A stretch of 64,000 bases of DNA from NCBI GenBank assembly GCA_963716125.1, contig OY970294.1:496001-560000 (forward strand), in the 5' to 3' direction. Numbering within the stretch: the first letter of the stretch is position 1; each line of letters begins with the position of its first letter. The notes under the pieces were generated by a model. The model ran no database searches. It had not been told where the DNA came from and worked only from the letters and a program-made list of their open reading frames with translations. The position numbers and the translations under genes are program-made. This stretch comes from Acidiluteibacter sp963716125. GTDB taxonomy: Bacteria > Bacteroidota > Bacteroidia > Flavobacteriales_E > Vicingaceae. This document shows, one piece after another, positions 45,686 to 53,675 of this stretch.

Positions 45686-46910
45686 ATGTAATAGACAAAA
45701 TGGTTGCTTTTTTTAGCTTACCTTTTTCATGTGGACAAAATGGTTGCTCTATTTTTTCCTCCTTTTGTTCTTTCTAAACTTATTTAATTTACTTTTAATT
45801 TATCAAATAAAACGGAGTTAGGCTCTGCTGGAGAGCAACCAAGCAAGGGATATATTTGATGGCTGACAAAAATGTCAAATCAAGAGGCTTTTATAAGTCT
45901 CTTGATTATTTTTAGAAGCCTTTATGCCTTCAAAAACTCATCTATAAATTTGATTTTTCTTGCTTTTGATAAACCATTGTGATTTCTCATTTTGTTCTTC
46001 AAATCTGAAAAATGTCCATCAATTGAATTAGTTGTGTTTGGTATATTTAATTCATAGTATTCATACCAAGTAAATAGCCATTTGAGATTTGTTTTTAAAC
46101 TCCTACAAGCACTTCTAAGCCGTTTATGAGTATAATAACTTTTACCTGTTTCTAGATTAATTGTCCGTTCCTTTAAAAAAGAATCCCATTTTTCAAACCA
46201 CAAATCTAAACCTCCTTTAAAAGACTCTTTATCTGTCTTTTTTAAAATACTAACAAGTTCTTTTAACTCGATAGATGCTTGTATTTTAGGGTTCTTAGTT
46301 ATATATCTCCTTATTATTGCAACTTGATGAAATTGACACATTTGAACCGGGATATCATCGAATAGCTGCATTAATCCGCGTCTACCATCACAAACAATAC
46401 CTAAAACTTCGTAACCTAGTCTTATTAGTTCAACAATTCCTTTTTTGTATAAATAATTGCTCTCCGATCTAACATAGTATTTAAGTAAATTTTCTTTTGT
46501 ATAGGCATCTTTAAATAGCATCAAACCAAAATTTCTGCCCCAATAAGTAGTATCCATCAGTACCACTACTTTTCTAGGATATTTTTTAGGAATGTCTACT
46601 TCAATCAAATCTATTTTACGCTGAATAGTTTTTATGGAGCACTGATATTTCTCAGCTAGTTGTTTGTACGTCTGCTTTCCTTTTGTGTATTCATCCCAAA
46701 TCTTCTCAGGAGTAATGATATTTCCTCCAGTAAAATAAGTGTTACAGTGCAAGCATTTATATCGCTGTTTTCCGAGTCGAACACCATATTTTCGAGTAAA
46801 TGTCTTTGCACAATTTTTGCATTTTTTTTATTCATAACCTTTCATTAGCTCCAAAGCTAATCAGGAAAAGGTTTTCAAGAGCTTTTATCAACCATTTTGT
46901 CCATTAACCC
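45686..46910. mobile_element. IS256-like insertion sequence (about 1.2 kb)
   Basis: The element is bounded by imperfect terminal inverted repeats: left GTAATAGACAAAATGGTTG, right (reverse complement) TTAATGGACAAAATGGTTG, and flanked by the 9-bp direct repeat CTAATTGAG, the size made by IS256-type elements. A second copy of TGGACAAAATGGTTG lies inside the left end at 45732-45746. It carries one transposase gene on the minus strand. Confidence 0.85.
45922..46835 (-). CDS. IS256-like transposase with N-terminal zinc ribbon; -1 frame break in A8
   Basis: From 46752 the protein reads through to 45922 with a helix-turn-helix (YKQLAEKYQCSIKTIQRKI) and a DDE-type core: Asp in VVVLMDTTYWG, Asp in GIVCDGRRGL with the downstream CQFHQVAIIRRY, and a C-terminal Glu/Asp region SIDGHFSDLKNK. 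In-frame codons upstream encode a zinc ribbon (CKNCAKTFTRKYG and CLHCNTYF). The probable ATG at 46835 connects to that ribbon only if the run of eight A had nine. This is either a homopolymer error or programmed slippage. The variant Zn-binding IS256 subgroup has this layout. Confidence 0.82.
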
Positions 46911-46919
46911 CTAATTGAG
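46911..46919. repeat. 9-bp target-site duplication, right copy
   Basis: CTAATTGAG, identical to 45677-45685, abuts the right end of the IS256-like element. Confidence 0.75.
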
Positions 46920-46932
46920 GATTTTTAATCAT

Positions 46933-46960
46933 GTTGTTGATTCAATGGGGCTTTTTTGTG
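46933..46960 (+). repeat. Second copy of the frr terminator 3' half
   Basis: 28 bases identical to 44708-44735. The 5' arm of the hairpin (AAGCCC) is absent, so it is not a working terminator here; it marks one end of duplicated intergenic DNA. Confidence 0.85.
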
Positions 46961-47013
46961 CAATTGTCCTTTTTGTTAAATTTAAAATATATTTGTTTAT
47001 CACATATGGCAAA

Positions 47014-47171
47014 TAATGATACTCAAAGTGTTTTGATATGAATTTATGAATGTCAAATTAGTTTGAGCATCATTTTTCTTTAAATATGATTGTCAAAGGC
47101 TGTTGATAATAAATTATGATAATCAAGCAGCTTTGACTATCATAAATTAGCTATTTTTATACTCAAAGTTG
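47014..47171. repeat. Array of about seven copies of a 14-base motif, both orientations
   Basis: Copies of a TATGATnnTCAAAG-like motif occur at 47014-47028 (+), 47045-47058 (+), 47061-47074 (-), 47083-47097 (+), 47115-47128 (+), 47130-47144 (-) and 47155-47169 (+). Adjacent opposite copies form imperfect hairpins. It lies inside a 250-base stretch that is absent from the first copy of the duplicated intergenic region. Possible roles are a MITE, an iteron or a protein-binding array. Confidence 0.6.
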
Positions 47172-47210
47172 TTATGTAGGCTTCCCATTTTTAGTACGGT
47201 TCTAAATTAT

Positions 47211-47266
47211 AAATTATTAGTTTATATTTGAAAAACTTTGATTTTATAATATGGATATGATGCACT
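47211..47266 (+). repeat. Promoter-region repeat, copy 2
   Basis: Near copy of 44751-44806, again with TATATTTG as a -7 box. It is followed by a 9-bp hairpin TATGGATAT / ATATCCATA (47249-47284) before the secreted-protein gene at 47352. Confidence 0.75.
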
Positions 47267-47351
47267 GAGTGTGTTATATCCATATGTTGTGGTGCATTGG
47301 AGAATTAGACATTATTATTAATTTATAACAAGTTGATTTAACTTCTGACAA

Positions 47352-47825
47352 GTGAAACGATTTTTTTTATTTCTTGTATTTACTACTTTTATTTTAACAG
47401 TGTATTCTCAAAATACTGACAAAAATAAATGTGAATCTATAATACTTGACCACAGCTTGTTTAATAAAAAGACTGACTCCTACAATTTTGATATAGTTAC
47501 AAATAACATAGTTCACAACATATTAATTTATCAGATAGAAAATATCAATGATGTTATTACAGTTGATGAAGATTGTCTGACTTTTAGAATTAGTTATAGT
47601 TGTGGTTGCGGAAGTAATGAAAAAAAACTTGTTTCAAATGGGCAAATTTTTAGAGATAATCAAGGAAATATGTATTATGAGATTAAGCTACTTTTTGTAA
47701 ACCAAAACAAAGGCTGTAAAGCACTTTGCCATGACAAACTTTCATTTGACATTTCAAGCTTAAAAAGCAATACAAAAGTTGAACATTTAAAATTTCAAGG
47801 TTTTGACAACCTAATAAAGCTTTAA
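47352..47825 (+). CDS. Small secreted protein of unknown function
   Basis: A 157-residue protein with GTG start and signal peptide (MKRFFLFLVFTTFILTVYSQ). The mature part has six Cys, including a SCGCGS cluster and KGCKALCHD, and a beta-rich pattern, suggesting a disulfide-bonded periplasmic or surface protein. It is preceded by the copy-2 promoter repeat. GCATTGGAG lies a short way upstream. No family recognised; lineage-specific accessory gene. Confidence 0.6.
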   Translation: MKRFFLFLVFTTFILTVYSQNTDKNKCESIILDHSLFNKKTDSYNFDIVTNNIVHNILIYQIENINDVITVDEDCLTFRISYSCGCGSNEKKLVSNGQIFRDNQGNMYYEIKLLFVNQNKGCKALCHDKLSFDISSLKSNTKVEHLKFQGFDNLIKL

Positions 47826-48120
47826 AATCAGTATTTTTTTCTACAATTCTGAAAATTTGCACCTGCCAAGCATTTTATTAACTAATGGACTGATTACAAA
47901 ACCGATATTCGGGTTCTGCAAACTTGCAGCTGCAAAGCATTTAATTGACTAATGACGGATAAACTTCTTCATAATTTGACTGAGAAACTTATTTAAGGTA
48001 GATTTTGAACAAACAAAATCGCAAACTTTTGTATTTCAATTTAGTGCTTAGTTACTGTGTAAATGGACTGATAATTTGACTCGAGTGTTTTCTTGTGAGT
48101 ACCTGACTATGAGAACAATA
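47826..48120. other. Non-coding stretch with a diverged direct repeat
   Basis: No gene is seen. Two related 34-base blocks start TTGCACCTGCCAAGCATTTT (47857) and TTGCAGCTGCAAAGCATTTA (47924) and both end near GACTGA or GACTAATGA, a partial tandem duplication 67 bases apart. Confidence 0.5.
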
Positions 48121-48320
48121 ACGCACCACAACATTATATAAAACTCATTGGGCGTCAGTAGGTTAGGGTGTTTTAGTGGTTGTCTGAAACTCCACAAAAT
48201 CGCTATGGCGATTTTATACTGATAGAGGAATTTATAAAATCGCCAAGCGATTTTGCTAATTAGTAAACCGCAAAGTTTATCTTTGTCTAAAGCCCAACGC
48301 TTTTTATATTAAGCGTTAGC
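48121..48320 (+). repeat. 200-base palindromic repeat, copy 1 (attC-like)
   Basis: Begins CGCACCACAACATTATATAA and ends AAGCCCAACGCTTTTTATAT then TAAGCGTTAGC. The outer arms pair (AAC...TTATATAAAA...TTGGGC with GCCCAA...TTTTATATTAA...GTT), and inside are two hairpins built on AAAATCGC / GCGATTTT. The outer AAC/GTT geometry resembles an integron attC site, though the length is large. A second copy is at 50345-50531. Confidence 0.65.
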
Positions 48321-48425
48321 AAAAATTCGGTACGGTAGGTACGGTAAAGGGACATCCTTTACAAAGTAAAAGGGACATAGTTTACACTTATGAGACGTAT
48401 AATCTGAACATCAATACAGATTATT

Positions 48426-49607
48426 ATGCCTTGGAAAGTAACAACAACTATGGAACAAAAATTAGAATTTATCAGTGCATGGCGAACTCAGAAACACACC
48501 ATCACAGAATTATGTAGAACATTCGAAATTTCTCGACCAACCGCTTACAAAATGATTGATCGGTTCGAAAAATTTGGAATAGAAGGACTTTTAGATCGAA
48601 AGAAAACACCTAAGAGTCACCCTAACAAAACACTTGAAAAAGTAGAGCGAAACATCCTTAATTTAAAGGAAAAATATCCTCGTTGGGGAGCCAAAAAGAT
48701 AAGGGTACTATTGTTTAAAAGCTGTTTGGAGGAAGATATTCCATCAGTGGTTACTGTTCATAATATTCTGCATAAAAATGGACTAGTTAAACCTCAAAGG
48801 CGTCATAAAAGAGTAAAACCAGTCTTTCCCATTTTTGACCCAAAAGAGTGTAATGAAATTTGGAGTGCAGACTACAAAGGAAAGTTCTATATGGGCAATA
48901 ATAAATACTGCCATACACTTACAATTGCGGACTCAAAAAGTAGATTTTTATTTGCTTCAAAAGGCCATTATCATGAAAATACAAAATTGGTAAAGGCAGA
49001 GTTTACAAGGGTTTTCAGAATATATGGTATGCCTAAACAAATACATACTGATAATGGAAGTCCATTTGGATCAGTGCGAGCAATTCAACGATTTACTAGA
49101 CTTTCATATTGGTTTATAGAACTTGGAATAATGCCAGTGTTTTCTGATCCTGCACACCCAGAACAAAACGGAAGACATGAACGAATGCACAGAGATTTAA
49201 AAGCTGCTTGTGCAAAACCTTCAGCATACGATTTGAAGAGTCAACAAAGACGTTTAAACCATTTTATGAAGGAGTTTAATCACGAACGACCTCACGAAGC
49301 TTTAGACATGAAAACACCAGGAGAAGTTCATAATTTTTCAACTAGACCATTCCCAGAAAGAATACCTAAATTTGAATATGACTCTGACATGAAAGTTCAG
49401 ATTGTAACACAAAACGGTGCACTTAGATGGGCTACTCATTATTGGGTGTATATTACAATAGCTTTAAAGGGTAAATATGTTGGATTAAAACCTATGGGAA
49501 ATGGAATTTGGAGAGTATATTATAGAAACGTATTTTTAGGTTTCTTTGATGAATTAAATAAAAGAGATAAAATTAAATCAATAAGGTTATGTCAAAACTT
49601 AGTGTAA
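48426..49607 (+). CDS. IS481-family transposase
   Basis: A 393-residue protein with an N-terminal helix-turn-helix (TITELCRTFEISRPTAYKMI), a second helical domain, and an rve integrase core: Asp in EIWSADYKGKF, Asp in QIHTDNGSPFG and Glu in HPEQNGRHERMHRDLK. The length and spacing fit IS481 transposases. The reading frame is intact and both inverted repeats are present, so the element may still move. Confidence 0.92.
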   Translation: MPWKVTTTMEQKLEFISAWRTQKHTITELCRTFEISRPTAYKMIDRFEKFGIEGLLDRKKTPKSHPNKTLEKVERNILNLKEKYPRWGAKKIRVLLFKSCLEEDIPSVVTVHNILHKNGLVKPQRRHKRVKPVFPIFDPKECNEIWSADYKGKFYMGNNKYCHTLTIADSKSRFLFASKGHYHENTKLVKAEFTRVFRIYGMPKQIHTDNGSPFGSVRAIQRFTRLSYWFIELGIMPVFSDPAHPEQNGRHERMHRDLKAACAKPSAYDLKSQQRRLNHFMKEFNHERPHEALDMKTPGEVHNFSTRPFPERIPKFEYDSDMKVQIVTQNGALRWATHYWVYITIALKGKYVGLKPMGNGIWRVYYRNVFLGFFDELNKRDKIKSIRLCQNLV

Positions 49608-49619
49608 AGCATGTATCTT

Positions 49620-49627
49620 TAACTTTG
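49620..49627 (+). promoter_or_regulatory. Outward-facing -7 box in the IS481 right end
   Basis: TAACTTTG fits TAnnTTTG and points out of the element toward the gene at 49799. Confidence 0.45.
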
Positions 49628-49683
49628 TAAACTATGTATCTTAACGAACATTCACATTAAGAAATCTCAATTAATTTCTTTCG

Positions 49684-49778
49684 CTAACGCCAAATTTTTT
49701 GAGACCGAAAATGGGTAAATTAGTTGTTTTTTTAAAAAACATAACTAATTGATTTTTAATAACTAAATTGAGCGTTAG
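49684..49778 (+). repeat. 95-base imperfect palindrome CTAACGC...GCGTTAG (attC-like)
   Basis: Outer arms CTAACGC (49684) and GCGTTAG (49772) with further pairing (CAAATTT / AAATTG), and an inner perfect stem AATTAGTT / AACTAATT (49718-49750). The size lies in the range of integron attC sites and the end GTTAG is similar. It directly precedes the gene at 49799, as a cassette boundary would. Confidence 0.5.
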
Positions 49779-49798
49779 TCAGAATTTGAAAAAAGACA

Positions 49799-50341
49799 AT
49801 GACAGAGAAAATAATTCTATATGCGATAATTGGAATAGCGGTTTCGACAGCACTTGCATTTCTAACCAAGTCGACAGGAAAGTCCATTGCTACTGACGAG
49901 AGTGGAAAGTTCAATATAAAAATGAACAAGTTTTACGGCATTATGGGAATAATTAGTTTGGTTTTCGGGTTGTTATTCCTGATTTTCCTTCCATTGACAA
50001 CTGAACCTAATGACAGCGGAATTTGGTTCATAGTTATTCTAATGCTACTGATTTTTTGGGGTGCAGGAATTCCGTGTTTAATGTATTACAAAAATCATAG
50101 AGTTTCATTTGACGATAATTTAATTGTTGTGACAAATGTTTATGGAAAAGTAAAAGAAATCAAATGGTCTGATATTTTGAATATTAAGTTCAAGGTTTTT
50201 TCAGGTCTATTGGTTTTAACTACAAAAAACGAAATTATAAAAGTTCACCAGCACTTAGTTGGACTCTCTAAATTTATTGAAGTGATTGAGAACAAGACAA
50301 AATGGACTCGCAAAGAATTGAAAATACCAATTGGAAAATAA
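49799..50341 (+). CDS. Small membrane protein, unknown function, cassette-like
   Basis: A 180-residue protein with three hydrophobic segments (IILYAIIGIAVSTALAFL, FYGIMGIISLVFGLLFLIFL, IWFIVILMLLIFWGAGIPCL) and a C-terminal soluble part of about 75 residues with a PH-like beta pattern (VSFDDNLIVVTNVYGKVKEI, KWSDILNIKFKVFSGLLVL). Proteins of this form are common accessory membrane proteins. It begins 21 bases after one palindromic repeat and ends four bases before another, the spacing of a gene cassette. Confidence 0.65.
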   Translation: MTEKIILYAIIGIAVSTALAFLTKSTGKSIATDESGKFNIKMNKFYGIMGIISLVFGLLFLIFLPLTTEPNDSGIWFIVILMLLIFWGAGIPCLMYYKNHRVSFDDNLIVVTNVYGKVKEIKWSDILNIKFKVFSGLLVLTTKNEIIKVHQHLVGLSKFIEVIENKTKWTRKELKIPIGK

Positions 50342-50344
50342 AAA

Positions 50345-50531
50345 ACGACACCACAACATCATATAAAAATCATAGGGCGGCAGCGGGTTTCGAGAGGTTT
50401 TTGGTTATCTGAAACTCCACAAAATCGCTTTGGCGATTTTATACTGAAAAAGGAATTTATAAAATCGCCAAGCGATTATGCTAATTAGTAATCCCGAAGT
50501 TTCGGGAGTAAAGTTTATCTTTGTCTAAAGC
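50345..50531 (+). repeat. Palindromic repeat, copy 2 (truncated)
   Basis: Closely similar to 48121-48320, with ACACCACAACATCATATAAA at the start and the same AAAATCGC hairpins. It stops at CTAAAGC, where an IS481 right end continues, so the GCCCAACG...GCGTTAG arm is lost. It has an extra hairpin CCCGAA / TTCGGG at 50493-50506. Confidence 0.75.
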
Positions 50532-50569
50532 ATGTATCTTTAACTTTGTAAACCATGTATCTTAACGAA
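50525..50569 (+). mobile_element. Solo right end of an IS481-like element, carrying a promoter
   Basis: The sequence from TAAAGC to TTAACGAAC matches the right terminal 45 bases of the intact IS (49604-49648) with one difference. It abuts the ATG at 50572. The outward -7 box TAACTTTG (50541-50548), with TTTG at 50520-50523 from the adjoining repeat 17 bases before, would make a hybrid promoter for the next gene. Confidence 0.75.
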
Positions 50570-50571
50570 CA

Positions 50572-51114
50572 ATGATAAAATTGAAATTTAAAAGTTTACT
50601 CCCTTTATTATTGTTAATAATAGCATCTTGCAACTCATCAAATAAGAAGGTTCTCTCAAAACAACCATCTTATGAGGAGGCAGCAATCGAATATCTTTAC
50701 AAAAGTCTTTCTGAGACAAACGAAAAAGTGGGCGAACTTTGTTTACCCACTTTAAGAAATAACATATTGCTAGAATCAAACGTTTGGATGACTGATTTAT
50801 ATTTATGCTTTAAATATAATGAGGATACAACAATGATTAATTTGTCTTCAAAAGAGATTAAAGGTGAGAGAGTTCCAAACGAGGTTAACAAATATATTCC
50901 TATAAATAAGGTGTATAAAGATTCTAAAATTTGCACAAATAAAAATAATATTAGGACAGTTCGTTTTAAATCTGCTACTTACCTAAATGGTAAAGTTTAT
51001 GTAGAAATAGTATTAACATCAAGAATTGAAAATGCAGGTGAATCAATATGTTTTGAATTTAAAGAAAACGATTTTACTGTTCTCAATTCCTGTGTTAGTA
51101 CTTGGGTTGTTTAA
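50572..51114 (+). CDS. Lipoprotein of unknown function
   Basis: A 180-residue protein with lipobox LLIIASCNSS (Cys at about residue 20). The mature part has four Cys and mixed alpha/beta pattern (EEAAIEYLYKSLSET, VYVEIVLTSRIENAG). No family recognised. Its ATG is three bases after an IS481 solo end, so its native promoter was probably replaced. It converges with the gene ending at 51121. Confidence 0.65.
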   Translation: MIKLKFKSLLPLLLLIIASCNSSNKKVLSKQPSYEEAAIEYLYKSLSETNEKVGELCLPTLRNNILLESNVWMTDLYLCFKYNEDTTMINLSSKEIKGERVPNEVNKYIPINKVYKDSKICTNKNNIRTVRFKSATYLNGKVYVEIVLTSRIENAGESICFEFKENDFTVLNSCVSTWVV

Positions 51115-51120
51115 ACAAGA

Positions 51121-52068
51121 CTAACTCCCCAACTCCAAAGCCTTAAAATCTCCATTTGGTGCAATTAAAATTACTTTTTTCTCTAGCTTCTCTTTTGGCT
51201 CTTCTTTAAAATCCATTGTCAGTTTTAATTCATAAAGTACTTGAATAACAGGCTCCACAATTAATGGGTTGAGTACAAAATCAAACTCTTTATTGATTAC
51301 AGGCTGATAATATTGTGCTTCATCTTTGTCTGCGCTTTTAACAGCAGTACTCGATTTTAGCTTCAGAGAATTATTATCGTAAGCTACGCAGTTTTTGTAC
51401 ATTTCAGTGGGGTAAAAGACTCTAAATCCATCAGAAATTTTCTTCTCTAAGTCATTTAAATCCTTTTTAAGAATAGATTTGTAATGACTCAATCGCACCT
51501 CCAAAATTTCCCTAGATTTTTTTAGCAACGCCAATTTTATTTTTTCAATTTCTGATGAAAAATAATCAACGCGAACTAAGTTGTAGATTTCTGCATTGGC
51601 ACAAATACTTATTATTTTACTCAATTGAGAAGGATCTTTATAATTGATGTGTAGGTTCTTTTTCAATTCAAATCCATCTGGAATTTCATTGTAGGTGTTC
51701 TTGCTAAATAACTTTCGCTCTAAGGAGTAACTGTAAACAGGCACAAAACTGACCATGTCAACGAAAAGCGAAACGCTATCCAACTTATTAATTTGAGATA
51801 ATACAAGGTTTAACCTTTTATTGAACAAAGAATCTACTTCTACAGCAGTAATTCCTGCCTGAGATAAACTGAAAATTGCTACATAATTGTCTGCCTTTAG
51901 ATTTGCCATTCCTTTAATACTTATCGCGAAATCTGTAGTATTTGGAATAGGAACATTAATGTTATTTTCCTCAAATTTAATTATTTGTTGATAATTTACA
52001 TTTCCAGAAACTTGAGCGTAACTATTATGCATTAAGATACATAATGTGATAAATAATATATTTTTCAT
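51121..52068 (-). CDS. Secreted protein, possible SIMPL/DUF541-like
   Basis: A 315-residue protein with a signal peptide (MKNILFITLCILMHNSYAQ). Residues 45-110 (DFAISIKGMANLKADNYVAI, SQAGITAVEVDSLFNKRL) and 190-235 (KALL-like amphipathic helix KKSREILEVRLSHYKSIL) recall the SIMPL (DUF541) fold with its added helix, but the match is weak. The C-terminus KKVILIAPNGDFKALELGS is duplicated as a fragment at 45572-45632. Expected location periplasm. Role unknown. Confidence 0.6.
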   Translation of the reverse strand: MKNILFITLCILMHNSYAQVSGNVNYQQIIKFEENNINVPIPNTTDFAISIKGMANLKADNYVAIFSLSQAGITAVEVDSLFNKRLNLVLSQINKLDSVSLFVDMVSFVPVYSYSLERKLFSKNTYNEIPDGFELKKNLHINYKDPSQLSKIISICANAEIYNLVRVDYFSSEIEKIKLALLKKSREILEVRLSHYKSILKKDLNDLEKKISDGFRVFYPTEMYKNCVAYDNNSLKLKSSTAVKSADKDEAQYYQPVINKEFDFVLNPLIVEPVIQVLYELKLTMDFKEEPKEKLEKKVILIAPNGDFKALELGS

Positions 52069-52112
52069 TTTAATAGCTTTTTTTTAAAGATTTTCTAGAT
52101 TTAATTGTTCCA

Positions 52113-52219
52113 ATATTAAGGTCATCATCACGAAGCTTCGTGATGCCCTTAATATCGGAGTTGTTACAAAGGTCGTCGAGTACTCCGATTTTCTCGGAGT
52201 GTACCGAGACGCCCTTTGT
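52113..52219. repeat. Two adjacent REP-like stem-loops of the same design
   Basis: Hairpin 1 (52113-52155): outer stem ATATTAAGG / CCTTAATAT around the palindrome CATCACGAAGCTTCGTGATG. Hairpin 2 (52166-52219): outer stem ACAAAGG / CCTTTGT around ACTCCGA / TCGGAGT. Both read AAGGTCnTC ... GCCCTT. They fill the spacer between two minus-strand genes. Neither has a T-run suited to termination. Confidence 0.7.
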
Positions 52220-52223
52220 TTAA

Positions 52224-53441
52224 TTAAAACTCAAAATGCTTTGCTTTTGCTTGCTTGGAAATAGCACTCAACATAGCGTTGTCTAACATATTATTGCTCG
52301 CATTTTTAGATTGCTCATTACTTACAAATTCACTTCTTTTTTTACCTAATTCGCTAATTTGTTGCTGTATTTTAGCTCTTTCAGCAGATTTTACCTTAAT
52401 ATAAGCTGTTTTTTGTGAACTTGACATTCCTTTCATTTCTTCATTTAGTTCAGTTTCAGCTACCTCTTCCACATTAAAGTTTTTATCTTTTGCCGCGTCA
52501 ACTAAATCCCAAGAATCATTTTTATAAACCGCTTTTGATTTAGTAACCGTTCTGCTTACTTTGTTTTGAAGGCCATAACTTTCTGCATTGGCATCTTGCT
52601 CCAATTGCTTTTCTTTTTTCTCACTTCCTTGGCTGCCATAGTAAACATACGTATCATTCAAATCATCATTTAATTGGGCAATTTTATCGTCGTAAGGAGA
52701 GGCGATATAAACTGTTTTAGAATTCTGACTAATGCTCATATATTCACCACCAGTTAAGGTTGCACCTGTTTTCCAATACGAATTGATGCCTTCTTGAAAA
52801 TCACCACAATAAATGGTATTCACTACTACTTTGTTTTGAGATGCTCTTTTGCAAGCACTTTGATATGAAACTGTTCCTTGGTTAAAAGGCTCATTTCCTG
52901 CTATAAAAATGACTTGTAAATCCTCACTGCTTTCACTCCATTTTAATTGATCTAAAGAAGTAGTAATTACTTGTCCGCAATATTCGTCTCCGCCATTGGT
53001 GGTCAAAGAAAATAAGTCTTCAGAAATTTGATCTAAATCTTGAGTAAGCGGAGTTACTAATCGTATAAATCCTTCAGCTTGATTGAGATTGTTATTTCCA
53101 TACTCATACAAGGCAATTTCTATGGTTGGTCGTAAATTATCGCATTTAGCATCAGCTAATTTATTGACCATTCCCCATAATTGTGATTTTGCTTGATCTA
53201 TTAATCCATCCATGCTTGAGCTGGTATCTAATATTAAAGCCAGCTTTATTTTTTTGGAAGGATGTCTATCTTCTGTTGGTAAAGGTGCAGGAGTTGAATT
53301 AATAGGAAAGGGATTACTGATGGATGCCTGATTTGCATTTGGAGCAACTAATTGTGCATTGCAATCTGATTGACAACTTATTAATCCCATTGCACTTATT
53401 GATGCAATCATAAATGTGTGTTTGATGTTTTTAGTATTCAT
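52224..53441 (-). CDS. von Willebrand factor A domain lipoprotein
   Basis: A 405-residue protein. The signal peptide MASISAMG-like stretch ends in ISCQSDC (lipidated Cys at about residue 23). A vWA domain at about residues 65-255 has the MIDAS motif LILDTSSSMDG and the later Thr/Asp region TTNGGDEYCGQ. A charged helical tail with KxxxE repeats (about 265-405) follows. vWA lipoproteins bind protein partners with Mg2+ in the periplasm. Upstream lies a 234-base spacer shared with the divergent histidine kinase gene. Confidence 0.85.
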   Translation of the reverse strand: MNTKNIKHTFMIASISAMGLISCQSDCNAQLVAPNANQASISNPFPINSTPAPLPTEDRHPSKKIKLALILDTSSSMDGLIDQAKSQLWGMVNKLADAKCDNLRPTIEIALYEYGNNNLNQAEGFIRLVTPLTQDLDQISEDLFSLTTNGGDEYCGQVITTSLDQLKWSESSEDLQVIFIAGNEPFNQGTVSYQSACKRASQNKVVVNTIYCGDFQEGINSYWKTGATLTGGEYMSISQNSKTVYIASPYDDKIAQLNDDLNDTYVYYGSQGSEKKEKQLEQDANAESYGLQNKVSRTVTKSKAVYKNDSWDLVDAAKDKNFNVEEVAETELNEEMKGMSSSQKTAYIKVKSAERAKIQQQISELGKKRSEFVSNEQSKNASNNMLDNAMLSAISKQAKAKHFEF

Positions 53442-53675
53442 AATTTCTATTTTTTAATTGATATTAACTTGTTTTTAGAATTAAATCCGCTGCTAAAGTA
53501 GGTCGTATTTAAAGCGTTAAAAAGCTACACTTAGGCAAATAGGGTTTTCACTGAGTTAAGTGATAGCTTGAATGAGTAAAGTCAAATCTTTTGTTATTGA
53601 TTTGATGTAAATAGGAGTGAAATCAATGATAGAGCGATGTATGAGTTAAATTTTGTTGGTAAGTTTACCATCACA

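Larger units (their letters stand above)
48340..49648. mobile_element. IS481-like insertion sequence (about 1.3 kb)
   Basis: Imperfect terminal inverted repeats of about 48 bases surround the transposase gene. The left end contains GGGACATCCTTTACAAAGT and GGGACATAGTTTAC. The right end, read inward, contains ATACATAGTTTACAAAGTT and ATACATGCTTTAC. Each end thus has two copies of a (G/T)ACATnnTTTAC unit. I see no clear target duplication. A solo right end is found at 50525-50569. Confidence 0.8.

Noticed and set aside
45492..45698. Small minus-strand ORF of 68 residues as a gene
   Set aside because: It is an out-of-frame reading of the decayed paralogue end and of the DNA at the IS left end; no start signal or family features.
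47014..47171. CRISPR array
   Set aside because: Repeats are only about 14 bases, vary in sequence, alternate in orientation and have irregular 3-20-base gaps; no cas genes are near.
48426..50341. Composite transposon formed by the IS481 copy and its solo end
   Set aside because: The solo end lacks a transposase and only one inverted-repeat arm; a deletion at TAAAGC explains it better.
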